Made by a program: the position numbers and the translations under genes
Origin: JAVKLU01 sp031538895
Lineage (GTDB): Bacteria > Pseudomonadota > Gammaproteobacteria > Burkholderiales > Burkholderiaceae
Reading direction: 5' to 3'
DNA: 64,000 nucleotides
NCBI GenBank assembly: GCA_031538895.1
Contig: JAVKLU010000041.1
Location: 6,829-70,828 of the forward strand
Notes under the pieces: model-generated
Databases searched by the model: none
Told to the model about the DNA's origin: nothing
Seen by the model: only the letters and a program-made list of their open reading frames with translations
In this document: positions 33,593 through 42,688 of the stretch, one piece after another
Position numbering within the stretch: position 1 is the stretch's first letter
Layout of the letters: the number at the start of each line of letters is the position of its first letter

Positions 33593-34000
33593 ATGAATAC
33601 CAAACCTTATTTAACCCTTGCCGACGTCAAAACACTCTTAGCAGCAGCCGAAGCCGAAGCCGTCAAAAATAATTGGGCGGTTGTTATCGCAGTTGTCGAT
33701 GATGGCGGGCACCTTTTAGGATTGTTACGCATGGATGAGGTCGCAACGATTTCCACGCATATCGCTCCGGCCAAAGCAAAAACAGCGGCACTGGGCAAAC
33801 GCGAAAGCCGCATTTATGAAGAATTGATTAACAATGGTCGCCTGTCGTTTTTAAGCGCGCCTTTAATTGAAGGCATGTTAGAAGGTGGCGTTCCTATCAT
33901 CAAAGACGGTTATTGTGTCGGCGCAGTAGGTGTCAGCGGAGTCAAATCATCCGAAGATGCGCAAATTGCCAAAGCGGCAATTGCCGCATTGATTTCATAA
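33593..34000 (+). CDS. HbpS/GlcG-like heme-degrading domain protein
   Basis: A 135-aa protein of the GlcG/HbpS family (formerly DUF336): TLADVKTLLAAAEAEAVKNN at the start, VAVVDDGGHL-like core (IAVVDDGGHLLGLLRMD), and the C-terminal GAVGVSGVKSSEDAQIAKAA. Some members bind heme or cobalamin or act as sensors; the function here is unknown. The ATG at 33593 is used; the open frame from 33545 adds 16 unsupported residues. It is followed by the cys genes on the same strand but after 164 bases, so cotranscription is uncertain. Confidence 0.87.
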   Translation: MNTKPYLTLADVKTLLAAAEAEAVKNNWAVVIAVVDDGGHLLGLLRMDEVATISTHIAPAKAKTAALGKRESRIYEELINNGRLSFLSAPLIEGMLEGGVPIIKDGYCVGAVGVSGVKSSEDAQIAKAAIAALIS

Positions 34001-34164
34001 TCGCAGCGCCTCGAATCAAACTTGTTTTTTATCAATAAGCTCATTCGTTTTTGGTATTTGGCAAAACAGAAGTTGATCTTTATCATGCGCCCTTCTTTAA
34101 ATTGCCGCTTGATCATTGATCTTGATAAAACCTCAATTTCTGTTCTGCTTTATCACCATTATTC

Positions 34165-35802
34165 ATGTACCGATACGATTCCTACGACCATACCATCGTC
34201 AATGAGCGCGTCGCGCAATTCACCGATCAAATTCAACGCCGTTTAGCCAATCAGTTAAGCGAAGAAGAATTCTTGCCCCTGCGTTTACAAAATGGTTTGT
34301 ACATGCAGCGTCATGCCTACATGTTGCGCGTCGCGGTGCCCTATGGTTTGCTGTCATCCAAGCAATTGCGCATGTTGGCGCATATCGCACAAAAATATGA
34401 CAAAGACTACGCACATTTCAGTACCCGTCAAAACCTGCAATACAACTGGATCAAACTCGAAACCGCACCAGAATTATTTCAAGATTTGGCATCCGTTGAA
34501 ATGCACGGCATTCAAACCTCAGGCAACTGTATTCGCAATATCACGACCGACGCATTCGCCGGTGTCGCAGCAGACGAGTTGGTTGATCCGCGTCCTCTAG
34601 CCGAAATTTTGCGTCAATGGAGCACCTTTCATCCCGAGTTCGCGTATTTGCCGCGCAAATTTAAAATCGCGATCAATGGTGCACAAAATGATCGTGCGGT
34701 CGTCAGCGCGCATGACATCGGTTTGCACGTGATTCATAACGCCGCCGGTGAACTGGGAGTCAGGGTCCTTGTCGGTGGTGGCATGGGCCGCACGCCAGTC
34801 ATCGGCAGTACGGTGCGCGAATTTTTGCCAATGGCAGAAACTTTAAATTATTTAGAAGCCATCATGCGGGTGTACAACCTGCACGGTCGGCGCGATAACA
34901 AGTACAAGGCACGAATTAAAATTTTGTTGCGTGCTTTAGGTGCCAAAGAATTCACACAACAAGTCGATGCCGAATGGGTTGCTGGACGCAGCGAACGCAA
35001 TCTGATTACCGATACCGAATGGCAGCGTGTCAGCGCGTATTTTCAAGCGCCACCTTATCGTACGGCTATTGCGCCAGTGGTTTTTCCTGATGATGCACAA
35101 TTTAAACGCTGGTATGCGCGCAATACACGCGCCCACAAAGTAAGCGGATACCGAAGCGTGGTTTTGTCATTAAAGCCGCATGGTGTTGCGCCAGGCGATG
35201 CCAGCAGCGCACAAATGCGCGCAGTTGCCGACTTGGCTGACCAATATTCTTTTGGTGAAATTCGCGTCACTCACGAACAAAATTTAGTCTTGGCGGATGT
35301 TTGCGACAAAGATTTATACCTGCTGTGGCAAGCCTTAAAAGAACATCAATTGGCCATGCCTAATGTGGGTTTGCTGACTGATTTAATTTGCTGCCCGGGC
35401 GGAGATTTTTGTTCTTTGGCAAACGCCAAATCATTACCCATTGCGGCGGCAATTCAAACCCGTTTTGATGATTTAGATTATTTACACGACATCGGTGATC
35501 TGGAGCTCAATATCTCGGGGTGCATCAACTCATGCGGCCATCATCACGTCGGACACATTGGCATTTTGGGTGTCGATAAAGACGGTAGCGAGTTTTATCA
35601 AATTTCTATCGGTGGTCAACAAGGCAAGGATGCTCGCTTTGGCAAAATTTTAGGCCCGTCTTTTTCTGCAGAAGAAGTCCCCGACATGATCGAAAAAATT
35701 ATTTCGGTCTATCTTTCCCTGCGTTATGAAAACGAACGTTTTGTCGATGCGACAGAACGCATCGGCATCGCACCTTTCAAAACGGCACTCTACGGCGCAT
35801 AA
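34165..35802 (+). CDS. cysI: Sulfite reductase hemoprotein (nitrite/sulfite reductase family)
   Basis: A 545-aa siroheme and 4Fe-4S enzyme reducing sulfite to sulfide. Two duplicated halves are seen; the cluster ligands lie in CCPGGDFC (near residue 410) and SGCINSCGHHHVG (near residue 451). The N-terminal TRQNLQYNWIK is the substrate-side motif. No CysJ flavoprotein gene is adjacent, so electrons probably come from another donor. It is followed by a DUF934 gene, as in many Burkholderiales and pseudomonads. The start is the ATG at 34165. Confidence 0.93.
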   Translation: MYRYDSYDHTIVNERVAQFTDQIQRRLANQLSEEEFLPLRLQNGLYMQRHAYMLRVAVPYGLLSSKQLRMLAHIAQKYDKDYAHFSTRQNLQYNWIKLETAPELFQDLASVEMHGIQTSGNCIRNITTDAFAGVAADELVDPRPLAEILRQWSTFHPEFAYLPRKFKIAINGAQNDRAVVSAHDIGLHVIHNAAGELGVRVLVGGGMGRTPVIGSTVREFLPMAETLNYLEAIMRVYNLHGRRDNKYKARIKILLRALGAKEFTQQVDAEWVAGRSERNLITDTEWQRVSAYFQAPPYRTAIAPVVFPDDAQFKRWYARNTRAHKVSGYRSVVLSLKPHGVAPGDASSAQMRAVADLADQYSFGEIRVTHEQNLVLADVCDKDLYLLWQALKEHQLAMPNVGLLTDLICCPGGDFCSLANAKSLPIAAAIQTRFDDLDYLHDIGDLELNISGCINSCGHHHVGHIGILGVDKDGSEFYQISIGGQQGKDARFGKILGPSFSAEEVPDMIEKIISVYLSLRYENERFVDATERIGIAPFKTALYGA

Positions 35803-35803
35803 A

Positions 35804-35830
35804 CACTATGAGCACTATAAGCACTATGAA
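35804..35830. repeat. Nine-base tandem repeat at the cysI / DUF934 junction
   Basis: CACTATGAG, CACTATAAG and CACTATGAA run head to tail from 35804 to 35830, directly after the cysI stop. The repeats supply the ATG at 35808 and a second in-frame ATG at 35826, so they create the N-terminus (MSTISTMNT) of the next protein. Confidence 0.85.
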
Positions 35831-36338
35831 CACGATCATTAAAGATCAGCAAATCGTGACTGATTCCTGGCAAGTTTTGCGCGAATACGATCAACACTTC
35901 ACACCCTCACTGCTCAACAATCAAGCAACAATTTTTCCTTTACCCATTTGGCGAGAACATCGCGCGCAATTGATGACTCAGAAAAATTGCGCGGTGTGGT
36001 TAGCGCCTGACGATAGCGCCGACGATTTATTACCTGATTTAGCGCAACTCGTTTTGATTGCAATTGACTTCCCCAAATTTTCAGATGGACGGGGATATAG
36101 CCATGCGGCCTTGCTGCGCCAACGCTATCACTATCAAGGTGAGTTGCGCGCGATTGGTGACGTATTGCGTGATCAATTGTTTTATATGGCACGAGTCGGA
36201 TTTAATTCTTTTTCAGTTCGCGCCGATACCGATATTCATGCGGCACTCAAAGGACTTTCGGATTTTTCGATCCGTTACCAACGCTCAACCGATCAAGCGA
36301 CTCCTTTGTTTGTACAAACCCAACGCGCAAAACAATGA
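35808..36338 (+). CDS. DUF934 protein of the sulfate assimilation block
   Basis: A 176-aa protein of the DUF934 family, regularly found between cysI and cysH in beta- and gammaproteobacteria. Family landmarks are IDFPKFSDGRGYSHAALLRQ and GELRAIGDVLRDQLFYMARVG with GFNSF following. Its role is not established; a part in sulfite reductase maturation or electron transfer is inferred from gene order. The start may be the ATG at 35808 or the one at 35826, both within the nine-base tandem repeat. It overlaps cysH as ATGA. Confidence 0.88.
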   Translation: MSTISTMNTIIKDQQIVTDSWQVLREYDQHFTPSLLNNQATIFPLPIWREHRAQLMTQKNCAVWLAPDDSADDLLPDLAQLVLIAIDFPKFSDGRGYSHAALLRQRYHYQGELRAIGDVLRDQLFYMARVGFNSFSVRADTDIHAALKGLSDFSIRYQRSTDQATPLFVQTQRAKQ

Positions 36339-37057
36339 CCGCGTTTTCATCCGCAACTCAATTTTTATGGGATGAAAGTCTGGCGGTTCTGCATCGATAT
36401 TGCACAGCTAAAAAAATCACCTTGGCGCATAGCCTAGCGATTGAAGATGTCGTTTTAAGCGAGCTACTGGCGCAAACTAAATTATTAAAAAACACGCAAG
36501 TGTTCACTTTAAATACGGGACGTTTGCACGATGAAACGCTGGCCTTAATCAGTCGTTTGGAAAGCCATTACCAAATTACGATCACCCAATATCACCCTCA
36601 AGCAAAAGCTGTCGCCGCGTACATTGCCACAAATGGTGTCGATGCGTTTTATCACAGTTCGGATTTGCGTAAATTGTGCTGTCACATTCGTAAAAGCGAA
36701 CCGCTCGCACGCGCCCTGGACGGGTACGAAATCTGGTTAACGGGACAACGACGCGCGCAATCAGTGACACGTTCTGAGTTAGCGATCTTTGAACACGACT
36801 CTTTGCACCATTTAGATAAATTAAACCCATTGGCCAATTGGACTGATCACGCATTATGGGAAGTCGCTAAAAATTTAAATTTGCCCTATAACAATTTGCA
36901 CGATCAAGGTTTTCCGTCGATCGGTTGCCAACCCTGCACTCGCCCGATTGAAGCGGGTGAAGACATCCGCGCCGGTCGTTGGTGGTGGGAGCGACCTCAA
37001 GATAAAGAATGTGGTTTACATGTAGTTAATGGCCAATTGCAAAGAATCAAGCGATAG
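36335..37057 (+). CDS. cysH: Adenylyl-sulfate (APS) reductase, assimilatory
   Basis: A 240-aa thioredoxin-dependent reductase that makes sulfite from activated sulfate. The C-terminal catalytic cysteine is in KECGLH. It also has the cysteines that bind a 4Fe-4S cluster: Cys115-Cys116 in KLCCHIRK, and Cys198 and Cys201 in GCQPC. The cluster marks the APS-using class rather than the PAPS-using E. coli type. This fits a block with CysD and CysN but no CysC kinase domain. It overlaps the DUF934 gene by four bases. Confidence 0.93.
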   Translation: MTAFSSATQFLWDESLAVLHRYCTAKKITLAHSLAIEDVVLSELLAQTKLLKNTQVFTLNTGRLHDETLALISRLESHYQITITQYHPQAKAVAAYIATNGVDAFYHSSDLRKLCCHIRKSEPLARALDGYEIWLTGQRRAQSVTRSELAIFEHDSLHHLDKLNPLANWTDHALWEVAKNLNLPYNNLHDQGFPSIGCQPCTRPIEAGEDIRAGRWWWERPQDKECGLHVVNGQLQRIKR

Positions 37058-37096
37058 AAAACACGTCACTATTTTTATATTTTTTAGTTTTCATCT

Positions 37097-37990
37097 ATGT
37101 CTCATCTGGATTGGTTAGAAGCCGAAGCGATTCACATCATGCGCGAAGTCGCCGCTGAATGCGCTCGCCCTGCTCTATTGTTTTCGGGCGGTAAAGACTC
37201 AGTGGTATTGTTACGCTTGGCGGAAAAAGCCTTTCGCCCTTGCCCCTTCCCTTTTCCTTTAGTTCACATCGATACTGGACATAATTTTGCAGAAGTCATC
37301 GAGTTTCGTGACCGCCGCGCCACAGAATTAGCGGAAGAATTAATCGTGCGTAGTGTTGAGGATTCGATGGTGCGTGGCACTGTGCGTTTACGCAATCCCG
37401 AAACTGACTCTCGCAACAGCGCACAGGCGGTTACCTTGTTGGAAACGATTGCAGAATTTGAATTTGACGCTTGCATCGGTGGCGCACGGCGCGATGAAGA
37501 AAAAGCACGCGCCAAAGAACGAATTTTTTCGTTCCGCGATGAATTTGGTCAATGGAATCCTAAAACGCAACGGCCTGAACTGTGGAATTTGTATAACACC
37601 ATGTGCCATCGTCAAGAAAACATGCGCGTATTCCCAATTTCCAATTGGACCGAACTTGATGTCTGGCAATACATCGCGCGCGAACGACTGGCACTACCCT
37701 CTTTATATTTCGCGCATCAGCGCAAAGTGATTGAACGCAATGGATTATTAGTGCCACACACGCCACTGACACCCGCGCGAGACGGTGAAATCATTACCGA
37801 GCAAAGCGTGCGTTTTCGTACCGTCGGCGATATTTCATGTACCTGCCCCGTCGCATCCGAAGCCACCACACTGGAAGATATTTTGATTGAAACTGCACTG
37901 ACTCGAATCACCGAACGGGGGGCTACCCGTATGGATGATCAAACTTCAGAAGCTTCGATGGAAAAACGCAAACGCGAGGGTTATTTCTAA
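37097..37990 (+). CDS. cysD: Sulfate adenylyltransferase subunit 2
   Basis: Catalytic ATP sulfurylase subunit (297 aa) that adenylates sulfate to APS. The N-type ATP pyrophosphatase P-loop FSGGKDSVVLLRLAEKA lies near residue 29; FDACIGGARRDEEKARAKER and GDISCTCPVASEATTLEDIL are family signatures. It functions with the GTPase CysN, which is encoded 170 bases downstream. The stop codon falls in a nine-base AT-rich inverted repeat. Confidence 0.97.
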   Translation: MSHLDWLEAEAIHIMREVAAECARPALLFSGGKDSVVLLRLAEKAFRPCPFPFPLVHIDTGHNFAEVIEFRDRRATELAEELIVRSVEDSMVRGTVRLRNPETDSRNSAQAVTLLETIAEFEFDACIGGARRDEEKARAKERIFSFRDEFGQWNPKTQRPELWNLYNTMCHRQENMRVFPISNWTELDVWQYIARERLALPSLYFAHQRKVIERNGLLVPHTPLTPARDGEIITEQSVRFRTVGDISCTCPVASEATTLEDILIETALTRITERGATRMDDQTSEASMEKRKREGYF

Positions 37991-38008
37991 ATTCATTTTT
38001 TTAGAAAT
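37983..38008 (+). other. AT-rich inverted repeat at the end of cysD
   Basis: ATTTCTAAA (37983-37991) and TTTAGAAAT (38000-38008) pair perfectly around an eight-base T-rich loop and cover the cysD stop. No T-run follows, so it is at best a weak processing or termination hairpin. The remaining gap up to cysN contains an imperfect repeat (TTGCTCCTTTCGATA / TTGTTCCTTTCGAAC) and nothing else that I recognise. Confidence 0.3.
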
Positions 38009-38160
38009 GGTCTGAATAAGGTCCATTTTTGGCAAAAACACTGTTTTGTCCTGCACTTGCTTATTGCTCCTTTCGATATTGTTCCTTTCGAACTCGATGA
38101 CAACAAGCAAATCTCAATATATTGATTCAGAACTTCTTTAAGACTTTATAGATTATTTGT

Positions 38161-39444
38161 ATGAACTCTCTACTTCGCTTCATTACTGCTGGCTCTGTCG
38201 ACGATGGTAAAAGCACTTTAATTGGTCGTTTGTTATTTGACAGTAAAGGAATTTTTGACGATCAGTTAAGCGCCATCAATCGATCTAAATTCAAACGTAC
38301 CAGTGATCAAGAAGCGCCTGATTTATCTTTGCTCACCGATGGTTTAGAAGCCGAACGCGAACAAGGCATTACGATTGATGTCGCCTACCGCTATTTTTCA
38401 ACCCCGACGCGCAAATTTATTATTGCAGACAGTCCAGGACACGAACAGTACACGCGCAATATGGTGACTGCCGCATCAACAGCGGATGCCGTGGTTATCT
38501 TGATCGACGCGAGCAAAATTGAAACACGATCTGATGATGATTTATTGTTACCGCAATCCAAACGCCACACTTTGATTGCACATTTACTGGGCGTACAACA
38601 CATCATCGTCGCAGTCAACAAAATGGATTTGTTTCAATTTAACCAAGTTTTGTTTGAACGCATCGTTAAAGCTTACCGCCAGTTCGCCGCACCCTTGTCG
38701 TTTACCCAATTGGAATTTGTACCGATTTCTGCGCTCAAGGGTATCAACGTGGTTCACACCAGCGAACTCGTACCATGGTATCAAGGCAAAAGTGTTTTAG
38801 ATATTTTGGAGGCGATGACGCCGACTAAAGAAAAAACCACCGGCTTGCGCTTTCCGGTGCAATGGGTTGCGCGCCATGGCGGCAGCGAACGTGAAGATTT
38901 TCGTGGATATGCCGGAACTCTCAATGCGGGTTCTGTGCAAAAGGGAATGGAAATTTTGGTTTTGCCATCAGGTCAAAAGGCGCTGGTGAAAGACATTACA
39001 GTTTGGCAAGACAATCAACTACAAAGCCGAGATCAGGCGCAGTCAGGCGATGCGGTGATTATTGTCTTAGATCGCAATTTGGATATCTCACGCGGCGATA
39101 TGTTGATTAGCCCAAATAATTCACCCATCGTCAGTCCTGAAATCCTCAGTAATTTATGCTGGTTAAGCGAAACGCCTTTTTCCGCACAAACCAAATATTG
39201 GTTAAAACACACGACACGGCGGATTAGCGCAAAAATCAGCGCCATCGACCACCATATTGATATTCATAATCTATCGCCGCGTAAAAGTGAGGGCTTAATT
39301 CTTAACGATATCGCGCAAGTACGGATTCGAACGCAACAAGCTTTATATTGTGACCCTTACCGCGTGTGCCGCGCCAGCGGTGCTTTCATCTTAATTGACC
39401 CGATTACTCACGCGACAGTGGCCGCAGGCACTATCATTAGTTGA
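38161..39444 (+). CDS. cysN: Sulfate adenylyltransferase subunit 1
   Basis: EF-Tu-like GTPase (427 aa) that drives the CysD reaction. G motifs are visible: GSVDDGKST (G1, near residue 12), DSPGHEQYTRNM (G3, near 90) and NKMD (G4, near 157), followed by beta-barrel domains. There is no C-terminal APS kinase (CysC) fusion; the protein ends after the CysN barrels. This agrees with the APS-type CysH in the same block. Confidence 0.96.
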   Translation: MNSLLRFITAGSVDDGKSTLIGRLLFDSKGIFDDQLSAINRSKFKRTSDQEAPDLSLLTDGLEAEREQGITIDVAYRYFSTPTRKFIIADSPGHEQYTRNMVTAASTADAVVILIDASKIETRSDDDLLLPQSKRHTLIAHLLGVQHIIVAVNKMDLFQFNQVLFERIVKAYRQFAAPLSFTQLEFVPISALKGINVVHTSELVPWYQGKSVLDILEAMTPTKEKTTGLRFPVQWVARHGGSEREDFRGYAGTLNAGSVQKGMEILVLPSGQKALVKDITVWQDNQLQSRDQAQSGDAVIIVLDRNLDISRGDMLISPNNSPIVSPEILSNLCWLSETPFSAQTKYWLKHTTRRISAKISAIDHHIDIHNLSPRKSEGLILNDIAQVRIRTQQALYCDPYRVCRASGAFILIDPITHATVAAGTIIS

Positions 39445-39753
39445 GTATTCACAGAATTCGCCCCCCGCGTCAGTTCAAATAAGTCATGACAAAGCGATAC
39501 CTGCTTAACCGCAAGCGGTTCAAAAAAGCTTTCAACATGAGCAACAATCAAATGATCGGCTTTCAGATATGATGTTCAACCTTATTTATGTGGGCAACTG
39601 AAAAGTTGCTCTATATCAACACGAATCAACACGCCTCGCGTTGAAATTCAATAAAGATTCATCAACGGTTTTTACAAAGTGTCGGTCTGATTTCGCGCTC
39701 ATTTTTTATTCGCGCTTAAAGTCGATATTGCCCCTTTAATTTTTTAATTGCGA
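39445..39753. other. Intergenic region between cysN and bamA
   Basis: About 309 bases without a gene. It holds two small hairpins: AACCGCAAGCGGTT at 39507-39520, and GCAACT-GAAA-AGTTGC at 39594-39609 with a GNRA-type tetraloop. Neither has a T-run. Short repeats (ATCAACACG twice near 39616-39633) are present. A promoter for the bamA block presumably lies here, but I cannot place it with confidence. No RNA gene is recognised. Confidence 0.55.
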
Positions 39754-42126
39754 ATGATTTTTTTGATTAGATTTAACTTGATGGCGTGCTTCACTAATGC
39801 GGTCAACCGACCGGACCTATTTGTCCGCTTGACTCGTAGCATGGTTCGGGTAGCACTACTGTTAAGCGTGGTCACCATGGGCCAATCCGCGATTGCTTTT
39901 ACGCCTTTTCGTATTAGTGAAATCCGAATTGAGGGGAATGAATATCTGGATAACGGGACAATTTTGGATATGCTCTCGGTTCGCACTGAAGATGTCATTG
40001 ATGACGCGATCTCTAATGATCTGATTAAAAGTTTGTACGAGAGTGGTTTTTTTAAACAAATTACAGTTAATGCAGAAGGCCGCATTCTGATTATTCGCGT
40101 GCTAGAACGCCCCGCAGTTTCTGAAATTGCGTTTACTGGCGTTAAACAATCCGACAAAGAGGGACTCACCAAAGCCTTGCGAACTTTAGGAATTCAAGAA
40201 GGCAAGCCTTTTGACCCCGCACTGGTTGCCAAAGCTGAACTGGAAATTAAACGTCAATACTTAGCACGCGGACTGTATTCGGCCACCATCGCAACCAACG
40301 TCGCCCCTCAAGAAAAAAATCGCGTCAAGGTTTCTTTTACGGTGAATGAAGGTGAAGTGGCACAAATTAGACACATCAACATTATTGGTAATAAATTTTT
40401 CAGCGAAAGTGATTTGCTGGATTTATTAAATTTGCGCGCACCGGGATTTTTTACCTGGTACACCAGCGCAGATCAATATTCGCGCCAAAAACTATCCGCT
40501 GATTTAGAGATTTTGCGTTCTTACTACCAAGATCGCGGTTTTATTGAGATGCAAATTGAGTCCACCCAGGTCTCGATTACGCCCAATAAAAGAGATATTT
40601 ACATCACCATCAATATCTCGGAAGGTCAACGTTACACCATTAGCGACATCAAACTAGACGGCTATACCTTGGGTATTGCAGATGAACTGCGTGCTCTGGT
40701 GACGATTAAACCAAACGAGTTGTATTCAGCACTACAGATTAACGAAAGCCAAAAAGCGATGAACGAACGGCTCGGCAAAATTGGTTATGCGTTTAGTAAT
40801 GTGTACGGCAATCCTGATATTGATAAAAAAAATAAAAAAGTTGCGTTGACGTTTTTGGTTGATCCGGGTAAACGTGTTTATGTGCGCTCGGTCAACATCA
40901 TTGGCAATACGCAAACGCGCGACTATGTGATTCGTCGCCAACTGCGTCAATACGAAAAAAGTTGGTACGACAGCGACAAAATTAAATTGTCGCGTGATCG
41001 GGTTGATCGTCTGGGTTTTTTTAGCGAAGTCGCGGTTGAAACGCCTGAAGTTATTGGTACGAATGATCAAGTTGATTTAAATCTTTCCGTGAAAGAAAAA
41101 TCAACTGGGACAATTGTGGCAGGTTTAGGTTATTCCACCACTGATAATTTATCTTTGCAAGCCTCCGTTCAACAACCCAACTTATTTGGTACCGGTGAAT
41201 TTCTAGGTTTCCAAATTAACTCTTCCTCGACCTCAGAAACCTATACCCTGTCAACTTCTAACCCTTACTTTACCAAGTATGGCGTGTCGCGTAGTTTTGA
41301 CTTTTCTTCGCAAACCTCTAGCGCACCAGTGGGTAGTCTGAGCCAATATAACAATGCTACCAATTCGACAGGGGTTCGTTTTGGGATTCCATACAGCGAA
41401 ACCGGAACGGTATTTGCGGGCATCAGTTACGAGAATGTGAGGATAGATGCAACCAGCACTAGCCCTGTCAGTTACCAAAGGTATGTCACTCAGTTTGGTG
41501 ACGGAACGAGTGCAACCACTACGACCTATCCGATTACATTAAGTTGGCAAACTGATAACCGAGATAGTGGTTTAATCCCTACGCGCGGAACTCTGCAAAG
41601 GTTCAATGCAGAAATCGCACTCTTTGGCGATCTTAACTATTACCGCGCGGGTTACAACCTTCAGTTCCACTATCCCTTAACTCGCAAACTGACTTTCTCT
41701 TCTAACTATCAACTTGATCATGGCTCCGGCTTAAACGCTAAACAATATCCAGTTTTCAAAAACTACTATGTAGGCGGTTTGGGTTCTGTGCGCGGTTATG
41801 TAGGATCATCATTAGCGCCAGAGGGCGTAACGCAAACCGATAATGTTGGCGGCAACACCCGTACTTATGCCAACTTAGAACTGTTAGGCCCTTTCCCTGG
41901 CTCAGGGAATGATCGAACTTTGCGCTGGTTCATGTTTATCGATGGCGGCGCTGTGTATAACGAAGTTCCCACATCACTGGGGCAAGATTTTCATTATGGC
42001 GCAGGGTTTGGCGTCGCATGGGTTTCGGCAATTGGTCCGCTTAAATTTAATTGGGCACGGGCCTTGAACCCACGGAGTACCGATCAAACTCAATACTTCC
42101 AGTTTCAAATCGGAACTGTTTTTTAA
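39754..42126 (+). CDS. bamA: Outer membrane protein assembly factor BamA
   Basis: Omp85 insertase of the BAM complex (up to 790 aa). It has a signal sequence ending around QSAIA, five periplasmic POTRA repeats (first at FRISEIRIEGNEYLD, last near VRSVNIIGNTQTRDYVIRRQ) and a C-terminal 16-strand barrel. The VRGY motif in GLGSVRGYVG is the conserved L6 loop signature. The protein ends in a phenylalanine (FQIGTVF), as outer-membrane barrels do. ATGs at 39754, 39781 and 39841 are possible starts; the last gives the most compact signal peptide (MVRVALLLSVV). Confidence 0.95.
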   Translation: MIFLIRFNLMACFTNAVNRPDLFVRLTRSMVRVALLLSVVTMGQSAIAFTPFRISEIRIEGNEYLDNGTILDMLSVRTEDVIDDAISNDLIKSLYESGFFKQITVNAEGRILIIRVLERPAVSEIAFTGVKQSDKEGLTKALRTLGIQEGKPFDPALVAKAELEIKRQYLARGLYSATIATNVAPQEKNRVKVSFTVNEGEVAQIRHINIIGNKFFSESDLLDLLNLRAPGFFTWYTSADQYSRQKLSADLEILRSYYQDRGFIEMQIESTQVSITPNKRDIYITINISEGQRYTISDIKLDGYTLGIADELRALVTIKPNELYSALQINESQKAMNERLGKIGYAFSNVYGNPDIDKKNKKVALTFLVDPGKRVYVRSVNIIGNTQTRDYVIRRQLRQYEKSWYDSDKIKLSRDRVDRLGFFSEVAVETPEVIGTNDQVDLNLSVKEKSTGTIVAGLGYSTTDNLSLQASVQQPNLFGTGEFLGFQINSSSTSETYTLSTSNPYFTKYGVSRSFDFSSQTSSAPVGSLSQYNNATNSTGVRFGIPYSETGTVFAGISYENVRIDATSTSPVSYQRYVTQFGDGTSATTTTYPITLSWQTDNRDSGLIPTRGTLQRFNAEIALFGDLNYYRAGYNLQFHYPLTRKLTFSSNYQLDHGSGLNAKQYPVFKNYYVGGLGSVRGYVGSSLAPEGVTQTDNVGGNTRTYANLELLGPFPGSGNDRTLRWFMFIDGGAVYNEVPTSLGQDFHYGAGFGVAWVSAIGPLKFNWARALNPRSTDQTQYFQFQIGTVF

Positions 42127-42178
42127 ACGTTATCTTGTTTCTTTTGCTTTTTATAAACTTATTTTGATAAGGATAGTT

Positions 42179-42682
42179 ATGAAATTTCGTACTTTTATCA
42201 TTGCAACCAGCCTCTCATTCACAAGCTTGCTATCCCTACCGAGTCAAAGCGCCGAATTAAAATTGGGATTTGTTCGGATCGATAGAATTTTGAGCGAATC
42301 CGGTAGCGCACAAAAAGCGTCTAAAAAAATTGACGCAGAATTTGCCAAACGCGAACAGGAATTAAAAGTCTTGGCGCAACGCTTAAAAGATATTGTCGAA
42401 AAACTTGATCGCGATGCCGCAGTCATGGTGGCTTCTGAAACTGATAAATTAAAGCGAGAAGCATCTGAATTAGATCGTGAACTCAAACGAAAACAACAAA
42501 CTTATCGCGAAGATCGCACACAGCGCAGCAATGAGGAAGTACAAAAAATTGTCGAGCAAGCCAACAAAGTGGTCCGTCAAATTGCTGACACTGAAAAATT
42601 TGATTTAATTTTTCAAGATGCGGTTTACGTCAGTCCAAAAATTGATTTAACTGAACGCATTATCAAAATTTTGGACAAATAA
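42179..42682 (+). CDS. skp: Periplasmic chaperone Skp/OmpH
   Basis: A 167-aa trimeric 'jellyfish' chaperone that escorts unfolded outer-membrane proteins to BamA. It has a signal peptide (MKFRTFIIATSLSFTSLLSL, cleavage near QSA-EL) and long Lys/Glu/Arg-rich coiled-coil arms, and starts ELKLGFVRIDRILSESG. A ribosome site AAGGA precedes the ATG at 42179; the frame from 42164 is longer but lacks support. It lies between bamA and lpxD, its normal place. Confidence 0.94.
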   Translation: MKFRTFIIATSLSFTSLLSLPSQSAELKLGFVRIDRILSESGSAQKASKKIDAEFAKREQELKVLAQRLKDIVEKLDRDAAVMVASETDKLKREASELDRELKRKQQTYREDRTQRSNEEVQKIVEQANKVVRQIADTEKFDLIFQDAVYVSPKIDLTERIIKILDK

Positions 42683-42688
42683 ACCTTG

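Noticed and set aside
39507..39609. Hairpins after cysN as a rho-independent terminator
   Set aside because: Stems are short and no T-run follows either.
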